NCBI RefSeq assembly: GCF_900497805.2
Contig: NW_020954581.1
Location: forward strand, 4,184,978-4,248,977
Direction: 5' to 3'
Length of the DNA stretch: 64,000 bases
Source of the DNA: Vombatus ursinus
Lineage: Eukaryota > Chordata > Mammalia > Diprotodontia > Vombatidae
Every line of letters begins with the position of its first letter. The first letter of the stretch is position 1. Shown here piece after piece: positions 1 through 10,699 of the stretch. The notes below the pieces were generated by a model. The model made no database searches and was not told the origin of the DNA. It saw only the letters and a program-made list of their open reading frames with translations. A program made the position numbers and the translations under genes.

Positions 1-101
1 GCCACGCTAGAATTTGTTTAGAGTCATTATTTAAAGGTATTTGGAGAGGTTTGGTGGAGAACTCAATCAAGTCCCTCCCTTTACTCCACCCTCTTGGCAC
101 T
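1..101 (-). mobile_element. LINE L1, 5' end (cut by window edge)
   Basis: Read on the minus strand, the segment begins GCCAAGAGGGTGGAG at about 101 and continues with CCTCTCCAAATACCTTTAAA and GACTCTAAACAAATTCTAG. The complete element at 13553 opens with the same series (GGTGGAGCCAAGATGGC, CCACTCCAAATACCTATAAA, GGCTCTAAACAAATTTTAA). It is therefore the start of an L1/HAL1 5' UTR whose body lies outside the window. It abuts ORF1 sequence of a different L1, so it probably inserted there. Confidence 0.6.
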
Positions 102-1236
102 GCTTCTTAGCCACATCTCCATTTTTTTAAGGAGTTATTTTCTTCAATATTTTTGTGCCTCTTTTACCAAGCTGTTGACAATCTTTTCATACTTTTCTTG
201 CATTACTCCCATGTCTTTTTGCATTTTTCCCTCTGCCTCTCTTATCTGTTTTTTTAGAAGCTTTTTTGAGCTCTTCCAAGAATTCTTTTTGGACTTGTGT
301 CCAATTTACATTTTTATTTTTGAGGCTTTGTATGCAGGTGTTTTGACTTTATTGTCTTCTTATGAGTTTATTTCTTGATCTTTCCTGTTACTATAGTAAC
401 TTTCTATGGTTGTATTCTGTCTTGTTGCTTGCTATTTTTTCCAGCCTATTTCTTGTCCTCCAATTTATATAAAAGTTAAGCTTTGCTCCTATGATGGAGT
501 AGGCATTGTCCCAAATGTCAGGTTTTTTTGTACTGCTGTTTTCAGAGCTAGTTCTGAGAGTCTGAAAGTTTTCAGTTATTCCAAGGTGGTATGATCTAAG
601 GAGGCATCTAAGGAGGTATGATCTAAGGAGAACAGATCACTGTTCTACTGGCCTGTGCTCTGGCCCTGCAGCCTCTACAATCATTCCCCTATGCCCTAGA
701 ACAGCTAACAAGGTTTCTCTTCCCTGTGGTCACTAGTGTTCTAACTCCTCATGGCACTGCATATGCAAGCGATAGTTCTCCTCTCCAACCTGGACCTGTG
801 ACAAGGACTCTAGCTCACCCAGGACTATAAGTGCTAGAGTGATAGTGTTCCTTTTCATTCTGCGACTAGCATACAGAACTCTGTATGGGCAATGTAACAG
901 GGTACTGTACTCAGTGCCAGCAAATGGTCCCCTGTAATTTCCTTCTGACTACTTGTCTGACTGCCTTATGTGCTAAGAGATCCCATAGCTTCTGGTCAGA
1001 CGATGCAGTTGCCCCCAAGATGAAGCCTGCACCACCTGTTGTGCACTCTTGGGGCCCACTACCACGACTCGGATCTTTTATGCTGACCTCCTAAGTTGCT
1101 TTGGGTTGGAAAATTGTTTCATCCTGGGCTTTTGTTGGTTCTGCTCCACCAGAACTCTATATGAGGCATTATTTCAAAGTTGTTTAGAGGAGAACTGGGG
1201 AGAGTTAAAGTGAGTTCCCATTATTCTGACATCTTA
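102..1236 (-). mobile_element. LINE L1, 5' UTR and part of ORF1 (old copy)
   Basis: On the minus strand the 5' end lies near 1236 (AGAGCTAAGATGTCAGAATA, a decayed form of the CAAGATGGC start). A GC-richer 5' UTR runs down to about 560, then a coiled-coil-encoding ORF1 portion to about 102. The ORF1 part matches the layout of the L1 at 8183-10222. No long frame remains. The 3' half is missing, replaced by the L1 5' end at 1-101 and the window edge. Confidence 0.6.
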
Positions 1237-1239
1237 GCT

Positions 1240-1405
1240 CTGTTAGATGCTATTATTATCTACATTTTACAATGAGGAAACTGAGGCAAACAAAGGAGAA
1301 GTGACTTTCCAAGCTCGCACACCTACTAAATGCCTGAGACTAGATTTAACTTCAGGTCATCTTGGTTCTGCGCCTAGCAGTCTATCCGCTGTGCAACCTA
1401 TATTA
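1240..1405 (-). mobile_element. MIR/MAR1-like CORE-SINE fragment
   Basis: Antisense MIR order is visible: GCTATTATTATCTACATTTT, GAGGAAACTGAGGCAAACAA, then the decayed CACACCTACTAAATGCCTGAG and ending CTATCCGCTGTGCAACCT. On the other strand this is the tRNA-like head followed by the CORE. Moderately diverged, so old. Confidence 0.65.
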
Positions 1406-3884
1406 TTGGGGAATCTGGAAAAAAAAAGTTTCTGCTGGGTGTTACAAATAGTATCAATTTGTCAATCAGCAATAATTTAACTGCACATTATGTACCAAGA
1501 ACTATGTAAGGCACTATCATCTCTGTCCGCAATATAATTACTTTCTATTGTGGGGAAATAAAATGTAAACATATAAATAAATACAAATTATATACACACT
1601 GGAGAAAGTATGCCTAGGATGGTAATGTCAGTGTCTACTAAGTTCTCCATCCTAGGCAATGCCATTTACCTTGCCCTAGATGCAGCTCACCCCACATATC
1701 ATCAATCCTATTATGGCATTCATGATTCGCATTATGCTCAGCATCAACATGAAGAAGATCCTTGCAATATTTCTCAATCATTTTGAAAGTTTCTAATCCC
1801 ATTTTCAAGCAGCTGCTTTCATTACTTCTGCTCTAGGCCTTACATTAAATTTAAATTAGAAAATCATCATGCAATTCATTGTCTGATATAACCGTTTTGT
1901 TAGAAAAGAAACAAAACAAAACCAGGTAATTCCTTACTGAATTGCTTTTTTCTATCCCATGACAAACCACTGAAGAGCCAAAGCAGGATATTCTACTCAG
2001 TTTCCCCCACAGTAGCACTGGTGACTGGGAGAAAAAGAGGTAGGGGGAGTTGGGGGAAGTGCTTTCTGCAGTTTTCCAGATACTATTAATTTCCTAAAGA
2101 AGGTACACTCCATTTTGTGCTGGGGAAATTGGAAGCCTGACACCAAAATCCTATGGGGATTGAAACTACCATCCATAAACCTACACAGTGTATTTGATTC
2201 TGCCCCCATGGAGCAGTTGTAATAGGAGTTCTTTAGACCCGGCAGGGGCTGAATCAAGATTCCTTAGCTGAAAGCGGCTGACTGCTACAGGCAATATGCA
2301 TGCATCCTAAGCAAAAGGCTATGTATATCCCCTGGAATGAGAAGATTCACCCCCAAAGTAGTAAAATCTTCTCTTTCAAAATCATTTGTGTTGATTTGCC
2401 AATAGTTTCCTATTTTATTTATTAAGTTTGTCATCGCACTGTGTTCTGCATTCACTCCTGTTCGCTCATGCATGCTTTATGAATATAGAAATTAGCATCT
2501 CATTAACTTGATAATTAGGGCAATGATAAACAGCTGTTTGCTTGCCATGTAGGGCAAGATTTCTACCGAAGTTGCTTATCTTCCATGCACAATAGCTATA
2601 CAATTGTTTGTCATGGTATCAATTATGGAAAAACAACAATGGAAGATAAAGTATATTTCTTAAACACTTGTTTTCAATGTAATTAAGATCTCAACACATT
2701 CTCTCCCTTTGCTCCAAAAGGGGGGGGGGGAGTAAAAGAGTTGAACATTAGACAGTTTTGGTTAATACTATCTTACTCAACAATTAAAGGGTTTATAGGA
2801 ATAGCACTTCTCATTTTGTGCAGAAATGATATGGCAGGGCACATTCCTTCATAGCCCAGTGTTCCTCCTAGCATATTTGAAAACATCTTTTTCACTTGTA
2901 TTTAATTATACTGAGAAACATGGCACATATTGATCCCTGTGACTTTTTCTTTCTTGTGTTTCCCCTACCTCCTTAAAGATTAACCTACACCATGCCCTTC
3001 TCTTGCTCATAATAAACTCCCGAGATGAAAAACATCATCTCTAAGATGATCAGAAATTTATGAAACCTTTCAAAATGTTTTCATTATAACACAATCTCCA
3101 TTCATTTATTTTTAAAATGTATTTCCTTTGAACCCATGTGGATTTCAAGGGAGATGTAATTAAAAAGGCAACAACACCCAAAGAAAATTCTGTCTCTCTA
3201 ACTAATATAAAGGGAAAATGGTGCTGTGCTCACAGCAAAGTCATGGAAGATAATTTGGAAGTTTAGTTAGCTTCCTGGAGAGAAAAATAACAACCAACAA
3301 ACTAATGGGTAATCAATGGCCAATTGCTTCAGATAGGAGGTGCCTCACAGAATCCACTGGAAATTAATGTGCTAATATAGGGGGCATTTGGAAATGTGTT
3401 CAGGACCATCAAGTCAGCCCACCTTCCCTCACCAATAAGTCTTGTATGGGAGTAGTATTTTTGCTCATCGAGGTCTTGAGATGAAGTGCTATCTTCTTCT
3501 TCTTTTTTTTTTAACTTGAGTTCTAAGAAATAGAATATTGGAAAAGCTTGTAGTGTGATTTCTGGTCCCATCTGTACAGAACTATAACTTTATGTGAAAG
3601 TAAATCTGGAAAGTTTATCTTTCAGAAAACACCAGATGCTTCAAATTTTCTGGTAGAAATCTGGATTTCAGGTTTATAATGGTATTTCCTGTTACACTCA
3701 ACACTCAATCAGAATATTCACTTCTTGGTGGGCAACTTGAGGATTCCAAGGCTAACCCGGCACTTGGCTTTGGGGATTTTTCAATTACAATCAGGGTTGT
3801 GAGTTTCAGTTCTGCTCTCCACCCGTATCTAAACTTCAGAAAAGTTCTTTGTTTCCTCTTTTTATTAATTTCTCTGTGAAATGA
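1406..3884. other. No gene seen; mostly unique DNA
   Basis: No convincing exon or RNA gene. 1481-1620 may be a decayed antisense L2 3' end (CATTATGTACCAAGAACTAT, then a weak run to AAATGTAAAC). A poly-G run of 11 sits at 2720-2730. Short open frames on the minus strand (1997-2257, 3329-3571) have no recognisable motif. 2280-2660 is listed separately as a possible conserved element. Confidence 0.5.
2280..2660. promoter_or_regulatory. Candidate conserved non-coding element
   Basis: A repeat-free stretch rich in homeodomain-type cores (TAATTA-like sites near 2511 and ATTAAC near 2502), a CAGCTG E-box at 2531 and TGCATGCATCC/CATGCATG boxes near 2297 and 2466. There is no low-complexity decay. 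This is composition-based inference only; conservation cannot be seen from one sequence. Confidence 0.2.
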
Positions 3885-6725
3885 TGAAGTTGTGTTGGTT
3901 TTTGTCCTTTGTTCTGGAAGAGGACCAAAATGACCTCACTATGCTAGATTAAATTACGATGTGTCTGACTGTGGCTGATCAGACCAGTACAAGTTGAGAA
4001 TGTTCTACCACAGGTCAAGCACAAATAGTCCTCGTGAACATTTGTGGTGGATTCTCTAAATTTGTGTATCTTACATTTCTTTTGAGCTATTTTCAATTCT
4101 ACTTTGCTCATAGAGAACAGAACCTTCTCTGAGGTGGGCATGCCATGCAGAACAGTCTTGTGCCTGTGTCTCCCATGTCACACAATCAATTCCAAAGTTC
4201 TTAAGAGATAAATCCAAAGACTCCAGCTTCTGAGATAAGAACTCACTATTTAACAAAAAACTGCTGGGAAAACTGGGAAAATAGTATGGCAGAAACTAGG
4301 CATAGACCAACATCTTATACCCTATACCAAGATAAAGTCAAAATGGTTACATGATTTAGCTATATAAATACTGATACTATGAGCAGATTAGGAGAGCAAG
4401 GAATAATTTACATGTCAGATTCATGAAGAATAGAAGAATTTATGACCAAACAGGAGATAGAGAACATCATGAAATGCAAAATGGATCATTTTTATTACAT
4501 TAAATTGAAAAGTTTTCACACAAACAAAGCCAATGCAACCAAGATTAGAAGGGAGGCAGAAAGCTGGGAAACAATTTTTACAACCAGTGTCTCTGATAAA
4601 GGCCTCACTTTTAAAATATATAGAGAACTGAGTCAAATTTATAAGAATACAAGTCATTCCTTAATTGATAAATGGTCAAAGGATATGAACAGGCAATTTT
4701 CAGAGGAAGAAATTAAAGCTATCTCTAGTCATATGAAAAGATGCTCTAATTCACTATTGAATAGAGAAATGCATATCAAAATGACTCTAAGGGACCACAG
4801 CACACCTATCAGATTCGCCAACATGACAAAACAGAAAAATAATAAATGTTGGAGAAGATGTGGGAAAACTGGAGCACTAATGCATTGTTGGTGGAGTAGG
4901 GAACTGATCCAACCATTTTGGAGAGCAATTTGGAACTATGCCCAAAGGGCTATAAAATTGTGCAAATGCTTTGATCCAGCAAAACCACTTCTAGAGCTGT
5001 ATCCCAAAGAGATCATAAAAAGGGGGAAAGCACCCACATGTACAAAGATATTTATTGCAGCTCTTTTTGTGGTGGCAAAGATTTGGAAATTGAGGGGATG
5101 TCTATCAATTGGGGAATGGCTGAACAAGTTGTGGTATATGAATTAATGGAATACTCTTGTGCTTATAAGAAATGATGAGCAGGCAGACTTAGAAAAACTT
5201 GGAAAGACTTACATGAACTGATGCCTAGTGAAATGAGCAGGACCAGGCGAACATTATACACAGTAACAGTCACATTGTGTGAAGACTGACCTTGATAGAC
5301 TTAGCTCTTCTCAGCAATGTAAGGATCTAAGACAACTCCAAAAGACTCACGCTAGAAAATGCTATCCACATCCAGAGCAAGAACTCTGGAGTCAGAATGC
5401 AGATGGAAGCATACTATTTGCTCTCTTTTTCTTTTGTTGTTTTGTTTTATTTCTTCTTTCTCATGGTTCCTCCCATTAGTTCTGATTCTTCTTCACATAA
5501 TGACTAATGTGAAATGTGCTTAATATGAATGTATAAGTAGAACTTATATCATATTGTATGCTGTCTTGGAGAGGGGTGAGGAAAAATGGGGAAAAATTCA
5601 AAACTCAAAATCTTAGGGAAATGAATATTGAAAATTAAAAATGAATTAATTAATTATATTAAGAAAAAGAAAAGAGTCCTTAAAAGTGTCCTTGTGTTGC
5701 TTCTTCTGACCACCATGTGTATGCTTGCCCTGTGTGAGTTCTCCATAAAGTAGTCTTCTTGGCAAACCTATGTTTTACATGCAAACAACATGGCCAGAGT
5801 TGTAGTCTTAGAAGTAGAGCTAGAATGCTTGGCAGCTTAGTTCAAGAAAGGTCCTCAGTATCTGTTATCATATCCTGCCCAGTGATAAGACAATTCAAAT
5901 GGAAGCAATTCAGTTTCCTGGCATGGTACTGGTATACCATCGAGGTTTCACGGGCATATAACAATGAATTTAGCACAATGGCTCTGTAGACCTTCAGTTT
6001 GGTAGTCAGTCTAATACCTCTTCTCTCCCATACTTTCCTTTGGAGCTTCCAAAACACTGACCTGGCTCTGGCAATGAGTATGTCAACCTCATTATCAATG
6101 TGTACTTCTCTGGAAAGTACACTACCTTGGTAAATGAGCTTACCCACAGCATTCAAAACTTCTCCATTTGCTGTAACCTATGGTTCCATATATTGATGAT
6201 GTGGTACTATCTGATGAAGTATCTTTGCTTTCTTGGTATTAATTGTTAGGTCAAAATTAGCACAAGCAGCCGAGAATCATTCATACTTTGTTGCATCTCA
6301 GCTTGACAGATTGTATTAAGTGCACAATCATCTGCAAACAGAAAATCATGTACCAGCACTCCCTCCACTTTGGTCTTGGCTTGTAGCCTCTTCAAGTTGA
6401 AGAATTTACCATCAGTGGACTAGCTGACCTTAATGCTGTATTCATTCTCAATGAAAGCATTTGACAACATGGCTGAAAACATCAGGTGAAAAAGCATGGG
6501 AGCAAGCATATAGCTTTGCTTCACTCCATTGGTGACTGGGAAAGCATGAAAGCATTGTCCATTATCCAGAAACCAGACAAGTATGCCGTCATGAAAATGA
6601 CATACAATTCTGATTAACTTCTCTGGGCAACCAAATTTTGACATAATTTTCTATGAGCACTCACGGCTGACAGTATCAAAGGCCTTGGTCAGATCTACAA
6701 ACTTTCTGTACACCTCTCATGAAAG
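3885..6725 (-). mobile_element. RTE-like LINE, 3' half, interrupted by an L1
   Basis: Minus-strand fragments of one non-LTR retrotransposon. Near 6420-6644 the reverse transcriptase carries FPVTNGVKQSYMLAPMLF (the family's usual form is GVKQGCVLAPTLF). At 5842-6156 the thumb/linker reads GSVLSREVHIDNEVD and VWERRGIRLTTKLKVYRAIV. After the L1 at 4225-5670 it resumes with SLKNFGIDCVTWETQAQD and a C-terminal C2H2 finger, C-x2-C-x12-H-x3-H, in CLTCGRTFSTCTGLISHSQT (about 3970-4030). The 3' UTR ends near 3889 with GTCCTCTTCCAGAACAAAGG then CAACAC. Stops and frameshifts break the frame. I call it RTE-like because the family is abundant in marsupials and the tail is CAACAACC-like; the exact clade is uncertain. 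Confidence 0.7.
4225..5670 (+). mobile_element. LINE L1, 5'-truncated, inserted in the RTE-like LINE
   Basis: Encodes the ORF2p C-terminus. A 234-residue open frame (4442-5146) includes MTKQEIENIM, the Cys-rich CWRRCGKTGALMHCWW block and FWRAIWNYAQRAI, and ends GEWLNKLWYMN. The 3' UTR follows, with GAACATTATACACAGTAACA at 5249 and the L1 end ACTCAAAATCTTAGGGAAAT near 5603, then an A/T-rich tail. A short imperfect duplication (AAAGACTCC at 4216, AAAGAGTCC at 5671) flanks it. The truncated start near 4225 is typical of incomplete target-primed reverse transcription. Confidence 0.88.
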
Positions 6726-6897
6726 TTGTATAAATGGTGTTTAAATCTATGAAAATAAATTCTTGACTTTAATAGAGATAATTACTGAGTTAATAAACCA
6801 AGAATATGTGGCCAGATTCTCAATACTAATCGTATTGCCTCATAAGGACTCTCTAATAAGATATTATTGAATTAATAATAAGCACTTGCCCCCATAG
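6726..6897. other. No feature seen
   Basis: AT-rich sequence between the 5' edge of the RTE-like LINE and a CA/TA repeat; nothing recognised. Confidence 0.4.
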
Positions 6898-6899
6898 TC

Positions 6900-6990
6900 A
6901 CAACACACACACACACATATACAACCTACTTATGTATGTATGTACATATATACACATACATACATATATATAATTATATATATAATCTGT
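6900..6990. repeat. (CA)n / (TATG)n / (TA)n microsatellite
   Basis: (AC) repeats at 6900-6918 grade into TATGTA and TATATA blocks up to about 6984. Confidence 0.9.
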
Positions 6991-6997
6991 ATTCTCC

Positions 6998-7141
6998 TTT
7001 TTTTTTTTGAGGCAATTGGGGTTAAGTGACTTGCCCAGCGTCACACGGTTAGTAAATGTTATGTGTCTGAGGTTGGATTTGAACTCAGGTCCTCCTGACT
7101 CCAGGGCCAGTGCTCTATCCACTGCACCACCTAGCTGCCCC
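6998..7141 (-). mobile_element. WSINE1-like CORE-SINE
   Basis: Reversed copy. Poly-T at 6998, then GGCAATTGGGGTTAAGTGAC (3' end), GTCACACGG, the B-box-like GGATTTGAACTC and the head CCACCTAGCTGCCCC at 7128-7141. Flanks TATTCTCC (6990) and TATTCTTC (7142) look like an imperfect target duplication. Confidence 0.88.
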
Positions 7142-7159
7142 TATTCTTCTCTTTTTTGT

Positions 7160-7540
7160 CTGTTTTTTTTTTCATCCTCCCCAAGCAGGACCACCTAATA
7201 GTTATTTCAGTTAGTTTGTCTTATCCTTCAACTTTCCAGTTGCACTCTTTATTTCATGACTTTTCTCATTTTCTGACTAATCTTGACTTTGGGTTACTCA
7301 AATAGTTCTCCATAATCTACATCCTCCACAAAGCCTCCCTCAGTTATAGGAGGACTTTCTTGATCACCTCCAATTTGTTCTTAGTCCTAATTTAAATTGT
7401 CATGTATATGCTTATTTGATAATAGGTCATTTTTATCCAGTAGAATATATGCTTCTTATGGGCATGGAAGGCTTCATTTTTGTCTTCATATTCCAAGTGC
7501 CTAGCACTAGGCATAGTACCTAGGCTGTTAGATTGGATTA
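7160..7540 (+). mobile_element. LINE L2, 3' end
   Basis: Shows L2 ORF2 C-terminal and 3' UTR order: CACAAAGCCTCCCTCAGTTA, GTAGAATATATGCTTCTTAT, then ATTCCAAGTGCCTAGCACTA and the decayed tail near 7535. Old and diverged. Confidence 0.6.
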
Positions 7541-7569
7541 CCAAAATGGAAATTATATTTAATTAACCA

Positions 7570-7865
7570 CTACATACACACGCACACATACACATGCACA
7601 CATGCACATATGCATACATGTATATGTATATGTATACATGTATATGCATGTATGTGTGTGTATATATATATGTATGTGTGTATATAGACAGCCACACAAA
7701 ATACAATTTTGGAATGTGCTATATAAAGTACATGGGATGCATGTGTGTGTATAATTACATAGTGTGTTTATTCAATACATATACATATATTTATGTAATT
7801 GCATAGTGTGTTTATTCACATACATGCGTATGTATATGTATATACATATGTATCTTTACACATTT
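7570..7865. repeat. Alternating TG/CA/TA tracts
   Basis: Two blocks (7570-7690 and 7738-7865) of CACATGCATA, TATGTGTGTA and similar units. Near-perfect purine-pyrimidine alternation makes them prone to slippage and Z-DNA. Confidence 0.85.
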
Positions 7866-7874
7866 GTTTACATA

Positions 7875-8005
7875 TTTTGAGTCTTGGTCTCTATATCTTG
7901 CTGAAGCTGGAAGTATAGTGGCCACACATGATCCTTATCTCAACACTGATTGTCACAGAATCTTTAAGCTCTCTGGGGTGCACCCTACCCTCTAAATTTA
8001 CTTAC
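7875..8005 (-). pseudogene. Probable 7SL (SRP) RNA pseudogene fragment
   Basis: Read against reverse-complemented 7SL RNA, the order of blocks agrees. GGTCTCTATATCTTGCTGAA matches the GGTCTCGCTATGTTGCCCAG end. GCTGGAAGTATAGTGGC matches GCTGGAGTGCAGTGGC. Spaced islands GATCC, ACTGAT and CAC follow, then GGTGCACCC near 7977. The A-tail side (T-rich, about 7860-7875) lies at the expected 3' end. Only the 3' part of the RNA is present and it is quite diverged. Comparison is from memory of the human 7SL sequence. Confidence 0.5.
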
Positions 8006-8137
8006 AATGCGCCTCCAAACTAAATCAACTTAGAAGGTTACATCCATATCCCTAGACATCACACATTGAAGGTACCTAAACGGCCCAAGTTTCTTTAATG
8101 ACATGAATTTGAGGCCCTTTGCTATCCTGCTTGGATT

Positions 8138-8180
8138 TTGTTTGTTTGTTTGTTTGTTTGTTTTTTTGTTTGTTTGTTTT
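8138..8180. repeat. (GTTT)n microsatellite
   Basis: About ten TTTG units with one interruption, at the 3' boundary of the minus-strand L1 that follows. Confidence 0.9.
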
Positions 8181-8182
8181 CG

Positions 8183-10222
8183 GATTCTCTACAGGTCAAT
8201 ATTGCCCTTCCAAAAAGGAATGCTGAATATAGTACTTTAGAACTTGGAAATATATTTTTCCCTTGGTGTGGGAGCTCTAGATTTTGGTTGTAATATTCCT
8301 GGGAGTTTTCATTATGAAATTCCTTTCATGTGGTTACTGGTGGATTATTTTAATTTCTTTCCTCTTGTTCTAATAAATCTAGACAGTTTTCTTTTAGGAC
8401 TTCTTGGAATATGACATCTAGGTTCTGTTTTGGTTGGTATCTTTTAGGTAGTCCAATTCATTTTAAATTGTTTCTCATTGATTGGATTTTACAGGTCAGG
8501 CACTTCTTTCCTATAATATACTTTACTTTCCACCCCTATTTTATCAGTCTTTTGACTTTGTTATATTATTTTTTAAGTATCTTTTGAATTCATTGCCTTC
8601 TATTTAGACAGTTCTAATCTTCAAGGAGTGTGTTCTTCAATAAGGTTTTGAATCTCTTTTTTCAAGACATTAATTCTTGCTTTCTTTTTTCCTTATCTCT
8701 CATTTTTTCCCATTTTTTCTCTTCAACTTACCATTTTTATAATTAATTAATTTATTTTTAATTTTCAACATTCACTTCCATAAGATTTTGAGTTCAAATT
8801 TTTCTCCCCATCTCTTCCTTCTCCCTATCCAAGAAAGCGTGCAATTTGATATAGGCTTTACTTATACATTCATATTGAACCTATTTTCACATTAGTCATG
8901 TTGTAAAGAAGAATTGGAACCAATGGGAGAAACCGCAAGAAAGAAGAAACAAACAAAAAAAAAAGAAAAACAGAGCAAATAATATGCTTTGATCTGCATT
9001 CAAACTCCATAGTTTGGTTTTCTGGACGTCAACAGCATTTTCCATCATGCATCCTTTAGAGTTGTCTTGGATCTTTGCATTGCTAAAAAGAGATGAGTCT
9101 ATCAAAGTTAGTCATCGCACATTGTGGCTGTTACTATCTACAATCTTCTGGTTCTTCTCGCTTCACTCAGCATCAATTCATTCAAGTCTTTCCAGGTCTT
9201 TGTGAAGTCTGTCTGCTCATCATTTCTTATAGCACAATGATATTCCATTATATTCATATAGCACAACTTATTCAGCTATTTCCCAACTGATGGGCATCCA
9301 TTTTAACCTCTTTTTTAAAACTCTTGCTTTAATTCTTCAAGGAATTTTCATTGGATATGAATCTAAGGTGCATTTTTGTTTGAGATTTTACTTATAGATG
9401 TTTTAGAGTCTATCTCTTCTGGGTTTGTGTTTCAAGTTTCTCTGTCACTAAAGTAGTTCTCTGTGGTGAGATTTCTGTTTGGTTGCTCATTCCTCCAGCC
9501 TACTCTGACCTTTATATTAGTGTTGGGCTCTATGACTGGCCTAAGCTTCTACCCTTTTACATCCTTTTGCTGCCTTCACAACTGAGGCTGGTGGCTGCAA
9601 ACATTCAGTGTCCTCAAAGTGATGTGATTCAAGGAAAGGTTGCTCATGGCCTTCCTGGTCTAAGATCTGCAAGTTATTGACTCAGGTTTGGGTTTGTTGG
9701 CTTGTCCCTAGTTGAGAGTTTCAGTAGACTACTGGTGGACTCAGCCACTATTAGCCTACTGGGACACTTTGGACCAGAGGTAAGAATTGAATTTTTGATC
9801 TCATTCTGGGGTCAGACCTGCAGTTTGCTTCTGGAAATTATTCCTTGCTCAGTAAACATCGAGTGCCCAAACATGGAACCACTCCTCTCCACCCTGGACC
9901 TGCAACTGGGAACTCAATAGTGGGCAACATATCTATTAGATGGCACCTATGCCAATTTAGAGATCTCCTGCGATCTCTTTCTGCCCCAGTGCTTCCTGCT
10001 CTAGTCCTCTTTAGTGCCTGGGCTCTGGAATACCCCCGACTACACTTTCTGCATTCCTGACCATAGCCTGCCCTCAGGGCCCAAAGATGTCTCTGTCTGT
10101 CTCCCTAAGCTGACCTGAGTTATAAAAAAACATCACAAAAATAAATCTTTGTGGAGGAATTATGATGAGCAGCTAGAATATAATACTTCCTTTCACTCTA
10201 CTATCTTGACTCCATCCTCCTA
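8183..10222 (-). mobile_element. LINE L1 5' UTR and ORF1, interrupted by another L1
   Basis: The minus-strand 5' end is at about 10222 (GGAGGATGGAGTCAAGATAG, matching the CAAGATGGC L1 start). A GC-rich 5' UTR runs to about 9500, ORF1 coiled-coil sequence to about 9306, then a younger L1 3' end (8737-9300). ORF1 continues at 8183-8736, including the segment equivalent to AATATTCCTGGGAGTTTTCA near 8295. No intact frame. The element stops at the GTTT repeat, so ORF2 is absent. Confidence 0.7.
8737..9300 (-). mobile_element. LINE L1 3' end inserted into older L1
   Basis: Starts at its 3' end with AATTTTCAACATTCACTTCC near 8759 and AGATTTTGAGTTCAAATTTT. It passes through the L1 3' UTR (CATATTGAACCTATTTTCAC at 8870) to the ORF2 C-terminal codons AACTGATGGGCATCCATTTT at 9285. 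Near-identical CCATTTTTA (8731) and CCATTTTAA (9298) flank it as target duplication. Confidence 0.82.
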
Positions 10223-10570
10223 AATAATATTTAGATATAGTCTAACTAGGGAAGTGTATAACAGGAGTATCATCTCTCTAATCCTGAACAGCTTCCTCTT
10301 CTTAATACAACATAAAATGACATTAAGATGCCCACAGCAACCATTCCAAAAAGGAAACTCTGTCAAGATAAAGAATGTCAGGTCCTGCAGACACATCTAT
10401 TGAACATCCAGAAAAAAAAAAAAAAATTCTTGTCACTGAAGTCTTTAACACTGTCAAATAGTTCAATATTAGAAACCAATATGATTTTTATCAGAAAAAA
10501 TAATATAAAAGAAGCATTAACATCTGTTGTGCTGCTGCCCGATAAGTACCGACTTACAACTACAACCTTC
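10223..10570. other. No feature seen
   Basis: AT-rich unique sequence with an A-run at 10413-10427. The 88-residue plus-strand frame at 10328 has no recognisable motif. Confidence 0.4.
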
Positions 10571-10690
10571 CATTTGAATTCTCTCTCCCATTAGAATGTG
10601 AGCTCATGGAGAGCAAGGATTTTACTTTTCTGTTGATATCCTCAGCATATAGCATACTGTTTTGCATATAGTAAACACTTAATAAATGCT
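10571..10690 (+). mobile_element. LINE L2, 3' terminus
   Basis: L2 end signature: CCCATTAGAATGTGAGCTCA, GAGAGCAAGGATTTTACTTT, then GTAAACACTTAATAAATGCT. Confidence 0.7.
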
Positions 10691-10699
10691 TTATTAATC

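Noticed and set aside
3944-4141. C2H2 zinc finger as a host transcription factor
   Set aside because: A single finger at the C-terminus followed by the LINE 3' UTR; it belongs to the RTE-like retrotransposon.
4442-5146. Longest open frame in the window as a possible host gene
   Set aside because: It is the L1 ORF2 C-terminus, shown by the Cys-rich block, the flanking L1 3' UTR and the near-identical copy at 25061-25489.
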